Shown in pieces: positions 33,918 through 42,149 of a stretch of 64,000 nucleotides of DNA. Location of the stretch: the NCBI GenBank assembly GCA_964556755.1, contig CAZKXI010000001.1:186001-250000 (forward strand). Direction: 5' to 3'. The DNA comes from UBA4085 sp964556755. Its GTDB lineage: Bacteria; Acidobacteriota; Aminicenantia; Aminicenantales; UBA4085. Within the stretch, counting starts at the first letter, position 1. Every line of letters begins with the position of its first letter. Position numbers and translations under genes: made by a program. The notes beneath the pieces were generated by a model, which saw only the letters and a list, made by a program, of their open reading frames with translations, did no database searches and was not told the origin of the DNA.

Positions 33918-34936
33918 GACATCCTCTTGCGGACTCGGGCCTTCTCGATCAGCCGGCCCCAGAAATCCTTGTACTCGATCCCGGACGCGGTCAGGCCGCG
34001 GACATAGCCCGCGTTGAGGCTGATGTCGGGATTGGGATTGACCTCCAGGATGAAGGGCCGGCCCTTCTTGTCGACCCGGAAGTCGACCCGGGCATAGTCC
34101 CGGCACTCGCAGGCCAGAAAGGCCCTGACGGCCAGCTCCTGCAGCTTGTCCCGCAGCCCGTCCTCGATCGGCGCCGGGCAGACGGGCGGGGTGGCCTGGA
34201 AGAGGATGTCCTCCGTGTGCCACTTGGCCTCGTAGCTGCAGATGGTCGGCTGGCCCTCGGGCAGCCTGGTGAAGTCGATCTCGGAGACCGGCAGGGCCTC
34301 GGGCTTGTCCACGTCCAGGACCGCGACGTTGAACTCGCGGCCCTCGACGAACTGCTCGACCAGCACCGGCTCCTCGAAGACCTCCAGGATGCGGGCGATC
34401 TGCCGGCGCAGGGCATCCTCGTCCCGGACGACCGAGTCCGGGTGGATGCCCAGGCTGGCGTCCTCGGTATTGGGCTTGACGATGAGCGGCAGAGGCAGGT
34501 CGATCTTCTGGTCGGGGGCCTCGACGAGGACGGCCGGGGCCGTCGGCAGGCCGGACGACTTGAGCACCGCCTTGGTCTTGAACTTGTTCAGGCACAGGGC
34601 CAGGGTCCGCGAGTCGTTGCCGGTGAAGGGCAGGCCCAGCAGCTCGAAGGCGGCGGCCACGTTGGCTTCCAGCTGGGGATGGCCGAGGAAGGCCTCGCAC
34701 AGGTTGATGACCACGTCGGCGTTGAGCGTCTTGAGGCGCTGCAGGAAGTTCATGAAGCTCTTCTGCAGGCTGATGATGAAGGCCGAATAGCCCAGCTCGG
34801 TGACGGTCGTCAGGACCTCCTTGGCCGTCTGCTCGACGGACTCCTCGGAGGGCTGGTCGACCTTGCGGGCGGTCAGCGGGTCGTAGCCGTTGTAGGCGAT
34901 GCCGACCAGGATGCGCTTGCCCTTGATGCCGGCCAT
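33914..34936 (-). CDS. ATP-grasp ligase, D-Ala-D-Ala ligase-like (second of a pair)
   Basis: A 340-residue ATP-grasp protein. After an N-terminal domain (ILVGIAYNGYDPLTARK, VINLCEAFLGHPQLEANVAA, LPFTGND) comes the ATP-grasp core: LPLIVKPNTEDASLGI, VEQFVEGREFNVAVL, and the metal site DFRVDKKGRPFILEVNPNPD. These match D-Ala-D-Ala ligase. The family joins a carboxylate to an amine through an acyl phosphate. The start at 34936 is preferred because it leaves 1 bp after the upstream gene; the frame extends 11 codons further. It is about 30% similar by eye to the ligase upstream, so the pair probably arose by duplication. Confidence 0.85.
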   Translation of the reverse strand: MAGIKGKRILVGIAYNGYDPLTARKVDQPSEESVEQTAKEVLTTVTELGYSAFIISLQKSFMNFLQRLKTLNADVVINLCEAFLGHPQLEANVAAAFELLGLPFTGNDSRTLALCLNKFKTKAVLKSSGLPTAPAVLVEAPDQKIDLPLPLIVKPNTEDASLGIHPDSVVRDEDALRRQIARILEVFEEPVLVEQFVEGREFNVAVLDVDKPEALPVSEIDFTRLPEGQPTICSYEAKWHTEDILFQATPPVCPAPIEDGLRDKLQELAVRAFLACECRDYARVDFRVDKKGRPFILEVNPNPDISLNAGYVRGLTASGIEYKDFWGRLIEKARVRKRMS

Positions 34937-34937
34937 G

Positions 34938-35981
34938 TCAGGCGATCCCCCAGCGGAGCTTGGCCTCATCGACGACGCGGAGGATGAGGTCCTGGTAGGA
35001 GTATCCGGCGGCCCGGGCCGCCTTGGGCAGGCAGGAGTTGTCCTCGGGCCGGGGCAGGATGCCGGGCAGGGGATTGACTTCGAGGATGTTGGGCCGGCCC
35101 GCCTCGTCCAGCCGGACGTCGATCCGGCACCAGTCCTTGACCCGCAGGACGCGGCAGGTCCGGGCCACGACCGCCTCGATGCCGGCCTTCAAGTCCGCCG
35201 TCAGGTCGGCCGGGCAGCGAAAGATGTCCAACGGCTTGTCCGGGGTGTCCCAGAGCCACTTGGCCTCGTAGGAATAGATCGGATTGGCCCCGGCGGGCAG
35301 CGATCCGTAGTCCACCTCGACGATCGGCAGGATCTCGATCTTCGGGGAGGCGCCCAGGACGCCGACCGTGAACTCGCGGCCGGAGAGGAAGCGCTCGACG
35401 ATGACGGGCTGCTTGTATCGGCCGGCGATCTCGGCCGTCCGCTCCTCCAGCTCGGCCCGGGTCCGGACCACGTTGCGGTCCTGGATGCCCTTGCTCGAGC
35501 CCTCGAAGAGGGGCTTGACGATGGCCGGCAGCGGCACGTCCGCGGGGACGGCCTCGCCCGGCTCGACCGTCCAGAAGCCGGCGTTGGGGATGCCGTGGAA
35601 GGACAGGATCTCCTTGGCCCTCGACTTGTCCAGGCACAGGCCCAAGGTCAAGGGATCGGAGCCGGTGTAGGGCAGGCCGAGGATCTCGCACAGGACCGGG
35701 ATGTGCGACTCGCGGTTGGGCCCGTAGAGCCGCTCGGCGATATTGAAGACCAGATCCGGCCGCAGCGCGCGCAGCTTGACGTAGGCCTCCTCGTCGGCTT
35801 CGATGCCGACGACGTCGTGCTTCAGGCCTAGAGCGGAGGCCACGGCCTGAATCGTCTCCTCGGAATCGCACTCGGCCAGAAGATCGAGTGGAGGCTCATC
35901 ATCCTCGCAGACGGCCTCATCGGGGCGGTCCAGCGTGGCGGCCATACCTGCTTTCGAGCTGAAAAGCAGCGCGATCTTCAT
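34938..35981 (-). CDS. ATP-grasp ligase, D-Ala-D-Ala ligase-like (first of a pair)
   Basis: A 347-residue ATP-grasp protein and first gene of the four-gene operon. The N-terminal lobe has DLVFNIAERLYGPNRESHIP and LPYTGSDPLTLGLCLDK, as in Ddl. The core has LPAIVKPLFEGSSKGI, VERFLSGREFTVGVLG and DVRLDEAGRPNILEVNPLPG. Early residues (LDRPDEAVCEDDEPP, an acidic loop) differ from true Ddl. Two such ligases in tandem with a GNAT and an aminomutase suggest peptide-bond formation on a small amino-acid product rather than peptidoglycan synthesis. No mur genes are nearby. Confidence 0.85.
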   Translation of the reverse strand: MKIALLFSSKAGMAATLDRPDEAVCEDDEPPLDLLAECDSEETIQAVASALGLKHDVVGIEADEEAYVKLRALRPDLVFNIAERLYGPNRESHIPVLCEILGLPYTGSDPLTLGLCLDKSRAKEILSFHGIPNAGFWTVEPGEAVPADVPLPAIVKPLFEGSSKGIQDRNVVRTRAELEERTAEIAGRYKQPVIVERFLSGREFTVGVLGASPKIEILPIVEVDYGSLPAGANPIYSYEAKWLWDTPDKPLDIFRCPADLTADLKAGIEAVVARTCRVLRVKDWCRIDVRLDEAGRPNILEVNPLPGILPRPEDNSCLPKAARAAGYSYQDLILRVVDEAKLRWGIA

Positions 35982-36086
35982 CGATCCTTGACCCGGCGCC
36001 GCTTCCGCATGAAAGAGGTTCCCTTCCGCTGGTTCATCGACGTCTATCTTCTTTCGTTCTCAGGCTTTCCTGCCATTGTTCATGCT

Positions 36087-36116
36087 TATATATAAACCTA
36101 TTTTTTCAAATGTCAA
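36087..36116 (-). promoter_or_regulatory. Promoter of the ATP-grasp/GNAT/aminomutase operon
   Basis: On the minus strand: TTGACA (36116-36111), then TATATA at a spacing of 16 or 18 bp within TTTATATATAAGC. It lies in the AT-rich gap 35982-36201, about 105 bp upstream of the first ligase gene. The leader holds nothing else I recognise. Confidence 0.65.
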
Positions 36117-36201
36117 TACTTTTTACAAAAAAGGGCACAATTTGTTGGGTTAAGCCGCGGGCCTACCCCCAAAAGGTAGAGCTGTCCGGAATCTCGACAT
36201 G

Positions 36202-37050
36202 TCAAAGGACATAGTCGGGAAAAAGGTAGTAGGAGCGGGGAGGCAGCTCCAGCCCCGCGGAGGCGTCCTCGAAGGGTCGCAGCGGGGATCTGTAGTCGGA
36301 GCGCGGCGTCCTGAAGAGGAAGAGGACGCCGGCATCCCGGAGGTCGGAGAGCCAGTCCGGATCGACGCGGGTTTCGATATGCAGAACGAGTCCGGCGCCG
36401 CGCGAGCGGCCCGCCCTTCCGCACTGCGCCGCTAGGGCCACTTCGGCCGCGCCGGCCAGGCCGGCGCTGGTCAAGTGAATCCAGGCGCCGCGGGCGGCCA
36501 GCGTCTCGAGGCCCTCGGCCGGAGCGCCGTGATGCTGGTAGACGAAGTGCCCGCCGCCGTCCCGGCAGTCCCCGGCCAGCCCGGCCAGAACATCGAAGTC
36601 GCGAGCCATCTCGGCGTTGGAGCCGTGCAGATCGAGGCCGCTGCGGCCGAGCTCGCTCAGGTCGGCCCGGGCCGCCTCGTCGATCGGGCCATGCCAGAAG
36701 AGCGCCACCCAGGCTTCGCCGCGGCGGGCCGCCTTGCGGATCAGAGCCAGGTCGGAGACTGTCCGCCGGATCCGGTCGGAGGTGTAGACGTCCGTCCCCG
36801 CCTCGCCCAGCCACTCCAGCTGGGAGACGGAGAAGCGTCCCTGATCGACGAGCCGGAGGCGGGCCCGGCGGCGGCGGCACGAAGCGGCCGCGTCCCCGAA
36901 GCCGGAGAAATCCAGCCGGTCGTCGCGAAGCGTCAAGGCTCGCGAGCCGGGACGCGCGTCGAGAGGCAGGTCATCGGCTCGGAGAGGGAGATCGTCGGCC
37001 GCGGCAGACGGAGACGGCCATCCCGCGCCGGGTCGAGGGGAATCGTCCAT
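36202..37050 (-). CDS. Hypothetical protein
   Basis: A 282-residue protein I do not recognise. It is Arg/Asp-rich with no signal peptide or membrane helix. Alternating hydrophobic strands (WVALFWHGPID, DGGGHFVYQHHGAP, GAGLVLHIETRVDPDWLSDL, AGVLFLFRTPRSDY) suggest an alpha/beta fold, perhaps a barrel. The frame extends to 37116, but a promoter at 37088-37116 makes the ATG at 37050 the likely start. It reads in the same direction as the ligase operon but ends 220 bp before it, with a separate promoter between. Confidence 0.6.
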   Translation of the reverse strand: MDDSPRPGAGWPSPSAAADDLPLRADDLPLDARPGSRALTLRDDRLDFSGFGDAAASCRRRRARLRLVDQGRFSVSQLEWLGEAGTDVYTSDRIRRTVSDLALIRKAARRGEAWVALFWHGPIDEAARADLSELGRSGLDLHGSNAEMARDFDVLAGLAGDCRDGGGHFVYQHHGAPAEGLETLAARGAWIHLTSAGLAGAAEVALAAQCGRAGRSRGAGLVLHIETRVDPDWLSDLRDAGVLFLFRTPRSDYRSPLRPFEDASAGLELPPRSYYLFPDYVL

Positions 37051-37087
37051 GGTCTTCGTCCGTCGTGCTCTTTCGGATCGAGCGCGT

Positions 37088-37116
37088 AGCGTAGCATCGC
37101 CCTTCGGTGAAGTCAA
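37088..37116 (-). promoter_or_regulatory. Promoter of the hypothetical gene at 36.2-37.05 kb
   Basis: On the minus strand: TTGACT (37116-37111), a 17-bp spacer and TACGCT (37093-37088) preceded by TGC. The expected start is about 30 nt before the ATG. Confidence 0.5.
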
Positions 37117-37189
37117 GAAAACGGGCCGGAAGCGGGCCGTTTCGCGGCCCCTTCCCGGGCGGCGCCTTTTCCACTATCATGGATGGGCC

Positions 37190-37891
37190 ATGATCGAAAC
37201 GGCGGTGCTTCTCTCCGGCGGACTCGACTCGACCACGGCCCTCCACTGGGCCTTGCGCAAGCGCGGCGCCGCCCGGGCCCTGACCTTCGACTACGGCCAG
37301 CGCCACCGGGTCGAGATCCGGATGGCCCGTAGGACCTGCCGCCGCCTGGGCGTGCCGCTCGACGCGCTCAAGGTCGACCTGGGCGCGATCGGCGGCTCGG
37401 CCCTGACCGATCCGGCGATTCCCGTCCCGGCCGGCCGGCGCGCCGTCCACTCCCCCGCCGGACCGCCCGTCACCTACGTCCCGTTCCGCAACGGCGTCTT
37501 TCTGGCCCTGGCCGCGGCCTGGGCCGAGGCGATGGGCGTGCGCGAGATCGTCACCGGCTTCAACGTCATCGACTCGCCGGACTATCCCGACACCCGGCCG
37601 GACTTCGTCCGGGCCATGGAGCGGGCCGTCAACCTGGGGACCCGGGCCGCGTTCGGCGGCCCGCGCCTGCGCATCACGGCCCCGCTCATCGGCAAGACCA
37701 AGGCCGACATCATCCGCCTCGGCCTGCGGCTGGGCGCCGACTACGCCGCCACGTCCTCCTGCTACCGCGGCGGCGAGACGCCCTGCGGGACCTGCTCGTC
37801 CTGCCGGCTGCGGGCCAAAGCCTTCCGGGAAGCGGGGGTCGAGGACCCGCTCGTCATCCGGGCCATGCGACGACGGGGAGGAGCACCATGA
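37190..37891 (+). CDS. queC: 7-cyano-7-deazaguanine synthase
   Basis: This 233-residue enzyme makes preQ0 from 7-carboxy-7-deazaguanine, ammonia and ATP. The PP-loop is LLSGGLDSTTALHWAL. VPFRNGVFLALAAAWAEAMG, TGFNVIDSPDYPDTRPDFV and the zinc site CYRGGETPCGTCSSCR are diagnostic. The start at 37190 puts the PP-loop at the usual place. A TATCAT -10-like element lies 9 bp upstream. It overlaps queD by 4 bp. Confidence 0.95.
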   Translation: MIETAVLLSGGLDSTTALHWALRKRGAARALTFDYGQRHRVEIRMARRTCRRLGVPLDALKVDLGAIGGSALTDPAIPVPAGRRAVHSPAGPPVTYVPFRNGVFLALAAAWAEAMGVREIVTGFNVIDSPDYPDTRPDFVRAMERAVNLGTRAAFGGPRLRITAPLIGKTKADIIRLGLRLGADYAATSSCYRGGETPCGTCSSCRLRAKAFREAGVEDPLVIRAMRRRGGAP

Positions 37892-38235
37892 GCTGGACTC
37901 TCAGCGTCCGCGATCGCTTCTCGGCCGCCCATTTCCTGCGCGAGTACAGGGGCAAGTGCGAGAAGATCCACGGCCATACCTTCCAGGTCGAGGTCCGCAT
38001 CGAAGTGGGCGAGCTCGATCCCACCGGCTTGGGCGTCGACTTCGCCGTGATCAAGGAGAGGCTGGCCTCGGTGCTGCCCGACCACAAGCTGCTCAACGAG
38101 GTCTACGACTTCAATCCCTCGGCCGAGAACCTGGCCCGGCGCATCTTCCAGGACCTGAAGCCCTTCTTCCCCGTCCGGGACGTGACCGTCTGGGAGTCCG
38201 AGGATGCCTCGGCCACCTACGCTGAAGATCGTTGA
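37888..38235 (+). CDS. queD: 6-carboxy-tetrahydropterin synthase
   Basis: This 115-residue protein converts dihydroneopterin triphosphate to 6-carboxy-tetrahydropterin for queuosine. The three zinc His are in SAAHFL and KIHGHTF, and the catalytic Cys is in GKCEKIHGH. LGVDFAVIKERL, DHKLLNEV and TVWESEDASATY complete the family. GTP cyclohydrolase is not in the window. It overlaps queE by 32 bp. Confidence 0.94.
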   Translation: MSWTLSVRDRFSAAHFLREYRGKCEKIHGHTFQVEVRIEVGELDPTGLGVDFAVIKERLASVLPDHKLLNEVYDFNPSAENLARRIFQDLKPFFPVRDVTVWESEDASATYAEDR

Positions 38236-38833
38236 GGTCTTCGCCTCGCTGCAAGGCGAGGGCGGCCGCCAGGGGGAGCCGACCCTCTTCGTCCGCCTGT
38301 CCGGATGCAACCTCCGCTGCCGCTTCTGCGACACCCGGCGGGCCTGGACCGGCGGGCGGCCCGCATCGGTCGCCGCGGTGATCGCGGAGTGCCTCCGCTT
38401 GCGCGACCGCACGGGCGGTCGCTGGGTCTGCCTGACCGGCGGCGAGCCGCTGCGGCAGAACGCGGCCCCGCTGGCCCGCCGGCTGAGGGCCGAAGGGTTC
38501 CAGGTCCAGGTCGAGACCAACGGCCGCCTCGAGCCGCGGCTAACGGCGGATTGGTGGACGGTCTCGCCCAAGCCCCCCGGCTACCGCACCCGCGCCGCCT
38601 TCAAGAAGAAGGCCGCCGAGGTGAAGCTGGTCGTCTCGTCGGAGCTGACCTGGGCCGCCATTCGCCGCGTCCGGGCGGAGTTCCCCGCCGCCGTCCCGCT
38701 CCGCCTGCAGCTGGAATCGAACGCAACGGCCAGCCTGGCCCGGACGCTGGCCTTCCTGGAGCGAGCCGCGCGAGCCGGCCTGCCGAACATCCGCCTCGGC
38801 ATCCAGCTTCACAAAGTCCTGCGCCTGCCCTGA
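38204..38833 (+). CDS. queE: 7-carboxy-7-deazaguanine synthase
   Basis: This 209-residue radical SAM enzyme contracts 6-carboxy-tetrahydropterin to the 7-deazaguanine ring. EVFASLQGEGGRQGEPTLFV, the cluster motif CNLRCRFCDT (C-x3-C-x2-C) and TGGEPLRQN are diagnostic, and KPPGYRTRAAFKKKAAEVKL fits the QueE C-terminal region. The start at 38204 lies inside queD, in another frame. It completes the queC-D-E unit; queF lies 3.3 kb away on the other strand. Confidence 0.93.
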   Translation: MPRPPTLKIVEVFASLQGEGGRQGEPTLFVRLSGCNLRCRFCDTRRAWTGGRPASVAAVIAECLRLRDRTGGRWVCLTGGEPLRQNAAPLARRLRAEGFQVQVETNGRLEPRLTADWWTVSPKPPGYRTRAAFKKKAAEVKLVVSSELTWAAIRRVRAEFPAAVPLRLQLESNATASLARTLAFLERAARAGLPNIRLGIQLHKVLRLP

Positions 38834-38929
38834 GGAATTCCCGGCCCCGCTTCCGCGAGACCTAAAACGACTCGTCTCCCGTCTCCGGGAGGCAGGGCGG
38901 TTCGAGGTACGCCGTCGGGGGCGACGGAG

Positions 38930-39129
38930 CCATAGGCCGTGATCGGATCGTGATGAATCAACTGCCTCGGGCGGATAAAAACGGCCTATGGTCGGCCAAC
39001 GGCGAAATCGCCCTGGCGGGGACAGTTGAAACAACGTCCCAGCTGGGGCTCCGCAAGCTCCGCCGGGACGACTAAGGCCCGCCGATAGCGAAACCGTTCA
39101 ACGCGAGTCGGGGGCTGTCGGCGGGCCTT
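38930..39129. ncRNA. Candidate structured RNA or hairpin-rich element after queE
   Basis: The 38834-39204 gap has no gene but is crowded with hairpins. They are CCATAGGCCG/CGGCCTATGG (38930-38939 with 38982-38991), GGCG-AAAT-CGCC (39001-39012), GGGAC-A-GTTG-AAA-CAAC-GTCCC (39019-39040), GGGGCT-CCGCA-AGCTCC (39045-39061) and a perfect 12-bp pair AAGGCCCGCCGA/TCGGCGGGCCTT (39074-39085 with 39118-39129). It lies between convergent genes, so it is not a leader. It does not match RNase P, tmRNA, SRP or 6S RNA as far as I can tell. Orientation unknown. Confidence 0.45.
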
Positions 39130-39204
39130 GTACCCCCGCCCTCGAGGGTATACTCCGAACCGCCCCCCGGAGACGGGCGAACCGCTGTTGGGAAAAGAGG
39201 AACA

Positions 39205-41193
39205 TCAGAATCCGCGCTCGGGCAGGATGAAGAACAGCTTCTTGCCGCGGTACCCCGCCTCGGCGAACTTGTCGGAGATGCGCCGGGCCTCGGCCGTCTG
39301 GCCGGTCTTGACGTAGCACTGGCCGAGGGAGATCAGGATCGGCCAGCGGACCTTGGGATTCTTCTCCAGCTGCAGGGCGGCCTCGAAGGCGTAGGCGGCC
39401 CGGCGGAATTCGCGGGCCTGCTGCAGGCGCGCGCCCTCCGCCCGCAGGCTTCCGACATCGAGGCGGGCCCAGCCCCCGTCCCGGAGGGTCTCCTCGATGA
39501 AGGACCGGAAGCCGGGCGCATACATCCGGAAAAGGCCTTCCGGCGAGGCCAGGAGCTCGACCGAGCGGCGCCGACGGACGGGCGGCACGACGGGCGGGCC
39601 GCGCTTGACGGCGCCGTCCTCCTCGGCCAAAGGCACGAACAGCCCCTTCTCCAGCGTCCCGATATAGGCATAGAAGGACCGGTCGGGATACGCCCGCATC
39701 AGCTCGCGGGTGACGCCGTCCCCCCTGTCGTTGGCGAAGAGGACGCGCCCGTCCAGCCGGGGCGTATCGTAGGAGAACCCCGATCCCCACCAGCCGGTCG
39801 GGAATCCCGTCAGCGGGGCGTAGAGCATCTTCATGACCACGACCGAGCGGTCCGGCAGAAGCGGCTCCAGGGCCCGGCCGATCCAGGCCGAGGCGCCGCA
39901 CATGTTGTGGTCGTACTTCTCGTAGTACCACTCCGTCCAGGACGGCCCGATCCAGCGGGGGAAGCGCACGGCGAAGGCATAGACCGCGAAGAGAGCGAGG
40001 ACGGCGGTCAACCCCTTGCGCCACGCGGCCTCGCCGACCCGCGGCAGGCGGGCCGCCAGGAGCCCGGGCGCCCGGACGAGGCCCTTGGCGCTCAGGAGGA
40101 CCAGCAGGGGCAAGGCATCGAAGAACATCCGGGCGCCCAGGACGATGAAGGCGCCCCAGAAGAAGAAGAACCCGACGACCATGGAGATAAAGCCGGCGAG
40201 CAGAAGAAGATCGCGGCCGCGCTCCTCCCGGCGCCGCCACCCGGACCAGAATGCGAAGGGCAGGAGCCAGAGGGAGGTCAGGGGCCAGCCGAACAGGTCC
40301 GTGTTGATGGCGGCCATGTTCTCGCCGATCTGTAGGGCCGAGACGAGCGGCGTGAAGTCGTAGTCCAGGGTGGCGGCCCGGCCGAAGATGACCGAGTAAG
40401 CCGGGCCGTAGCGGGCGATATAGCCGGGCCGCAGCGGCGAGCCGGTGGTGGCCGCGTTGTAGGCCAGAAAAGCGCCCAGCGCGATTCCGCCGGCCAGAGC
40501 CAGGCCCAGCAGGTTCCGCCAGCGAGCCCTGAGGCCGGCCAAGCTTCGAGCTCCCAAGGCGATCAGGAAGGGCAGGGCGAAGACCGCGGCGTTGTAAGGG
40601 CGGATGAGGAAGGCCGCGCCGAGGCAGGCCCCGGCGGCCAAGCCGCGGCCGAAGGTCGGCGCCCGCAGGCTCTTGAAGAAGAAGAGCAGGAACAGGGCGT
40701 TGAAGACCATGCTGGCGGTGTGGGACATCATCGTCGAGGACATCAGCAGATGCCAGATCGACAGCGCGCCCAGGACGGCCGCCGCCGCGCCGGTGCGGCG
40801 GTCGTAGATCTCCGCCCCCAGCAGGTAGAAGAGGATGACGGCCAGGCCGGCCAGGAGGGGGTTGACCAGCCAAGGCGCCCCGGCCAGCAGCCCCAGCGCC
40901 AGCAGCAGGGGGAAGCCGGGCGGATAGATGGTGTACCAGCGGCCGACGTTCACGACGTGCGGGAAGTCGAAGGCCTCCGGCACCGGCGGCAGCGGGGCGG
41001 TCGCGCCGCCGGCCAGGAAGATGCGGGCTTGAAAGAGATAAGCCGCCTCGTCATGGATGTGCGGCGCGCGGTCGAAGACCAGGATGTTGTAGGCGGCGCA
41101 GAAGACAACGGCGAAGGCGGCCCCGGCCCAGACGGGCCAGGGGATCGGCCGCCCCCCGCGGCCGCCGGCTGCGGCGTCGCTCATGGGCTCCAT
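39205..41193 (-). CDS. GT-C type membrane glycosyltransferase with C-terminal TPR-like tail
   Basis: A protein of about 662 residues with roughly 10-12 membrane segments in its first 400. The first periplasmic loop has HIHDEAAYLFQARIF, the acidic DE motif of PMT/ArnT-type lipid-linked sugar transferases, followed by WYTIYPPGFPLLLALG. The last 90 residues are soluble and TPR-like (AYAFEAALQLEKNPKVRW, SLGQCYVKTGQTAEA). It probably glycosylates an extracytoplasmic protein or lipid with a polyprenyl-phosphate sugar. ATG codons at 41193 and 41184 both fit; GGAG is only 3 nt from the latter. It is adjacent to the EamA gene on the same strand. Confidence 0.75.
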   Translation of the reverse strand: MEPMSDAAAGGRGGRPIPWPVWAGAAFAVVFCAAYNILVFDRAPHIHDEAAYLFQARIFLAGGATAPLPPVPEAFDFPHVVNVGRWYTIYPPGFPLLLALGLLAGAPWLVNPLLAGLAVILFYLLGAEIYDRRTGAAAAVLGALSIWHLLMSSTMMSHTASMVFNALFLLFFFKSLRAPTFGRGLAAGACLGAAFLIRPYNAAVFALPFLIALGARSLAGLRARWRNLLGLALAGGIALGAFLAYNAATTGSPLRPGYIARYGPAYSVIFGRAATLDYDFTPLVSALQIGENMAAINTDLFGWPLTSLWLLPFAFWSGWRRREERGRDLLLLAGFISMVVGFFFFWGAFIVLGARMFFDALPLLVLLSAKGLVRAPGLLAARLPRVGEAAWRKGLTAVLALFAVYAFAVRFPRWIGPSWTEWYYEKYDHNMCGASAWIGRALEPLLPDRSVVVMKMLYAPLTGFPTGWWGSGFSYDTPRLDGRVLFANDRGDGVTRELMRAYPDRSFYAYIGTLEKGLFVPLAEEDGAVKRGPPVVPPVRRRRSVELLASPEGLFRMYAPGFRSFIEETLRDGGWARLDVGSLRAEGARLQQAREFRRAAYAFEAALQLEKNPKVRWPILISLGQCYVKTGQTAEARRISDKFAEAGYRGKKLFFILPERGF

Positions 41194-41220
41194 TCTGCCC
41201 AAAGACGCGGCGGAAGGCAA

Positions 41221-42123
41221 TCAGGCCCGGCGCCCGGCCCGGGTCAGCCCCACGCCGAGAAGGACGACCGCGGCCCCCGCGGCCTGGGCGGGCCGCAGCC
41301 TCTCGCCCAGGATCAGGGCGGCGAAGGCGGCGGCGAAGATCGGGGTCAGGTTGTTGTAGACGGCGGTGCGGGCGTTGCCGACCCGCTGGACCGAATAGTA
41401 CCAGGCGATGTAGCCGACGACCAGGGCGAAGACGGCGGAGAAGGCCAGCCCGCCCCAGGCCGGCCAAGACACGTCGGCGAGGCGGACCGCGGCCATGTCG
41501 CGCCAGGTCAGCCCGACGTATCCCAGGGCGCCGATCCCGACGGTCAGGGCCGAGTACTTCAGCGGGGACATGCGGCCGAGGTAGGGCTTGGCGAAGACCG
41601 TGCAGGCGGCCCACAGCATCGTGCCCCCCAGCAGCAGAGCGTCGCCGCCCAGCCCGGCGGCCGAGAGGCGCAGCCCGCCGTTGCGCAGGGCGATGACCAG
41701 GTAGAGGCCGGCGAAGGAGACCGCGATGCCGGCCCAGGACAGGAGCGGAAGGCGCTCGATGCGGAGCCCAGCTCCGATCAGGGCGACGAAGATGGGCGAG
41801 GTGGACAGGATCAGCGAGGTGTTGGCGGCCGTGGTGGCGTGGATGCCGCGGATGAAGACGGCCTGGTAGATCGTGTTCCCGGCCAAGCCGAGCAGGGCCA
41901 GGGCCGCGAGGTCGCGGCGCTTCACCCGGAAGCCCTCGCCGGAGGCGGCCAGGAGAGCGACGAAGATGACGGCCGTCAGCAGGAGCCGCCAGCCGTTGAA
42001 GGCATCGGGGCTCATCTCGCGAAGGGAGATCTTGATGACCGAGACGTTCACCCCCCAGATGAACGTCGTGGCGATCATCAGCAGGTCGCTGAGGCCGAAT
42101 CGGCCGCCATTCGCGGAGGGCAT
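41221..42123 (-). CDS. EamA/DMT family transporter
   Basis: A 300-residue protein with ten predicted membrane helices in two five-helix EamA repeats. LLMIATTFIWGVNVSVIK opens the first and DALLLGGTMLWAACTVFAKPYL the second; TPIFAAAFAALILGERL is the conserved GE-containing end of repeat two. The family exports amino acids, nucleobases and other metabolites. Substrate unknown. It starts 26 bp after queF ends, so cotranscription with queF is possible and a deazaguanine or purine substrate cannot be excluded. Confidence 0.85.
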   Translation of the reverse strand: MPSANGGRFGLSDLLMIATTFIWGVNVSVIKISLREMSPDAFNGWRLLLTAVIFVALLAASGEGFRVKRRDLAALALLGLAGNTIYQAVFIRGIHATTAANTSLILSTSPIFVALIGAGLRIERLPLLSWAGIAVSFAGLYLVIALRNGGLRLSAAGLGGDALLLGGTMLWAACTVFAKPYLGRMSPLKYSALTVGIGALGYVGLTWRDMAAVRLADVSWPAWGGLAFSAVFALVVGYIAWYYSVQRVGNARTAVYNNLTPIFAAAFAALILGERLRPAQAAGAAVVLLGVGLTRAGRRA

Positions 42124-42149
42124 GGGAGGAGACCGGATCGCGGCCCGCT

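Noticed and set aside
33914..35981. The two ATP-grasp genes as peptidoglycan D-Ala-D-Ala ligases (ddl)
   Set aside because: Tandem copies in an operon with a GNAT and a lysine aminomutase, no mur genes nearby and altered N-terminal regions. The family is right but the specific name is not supported.
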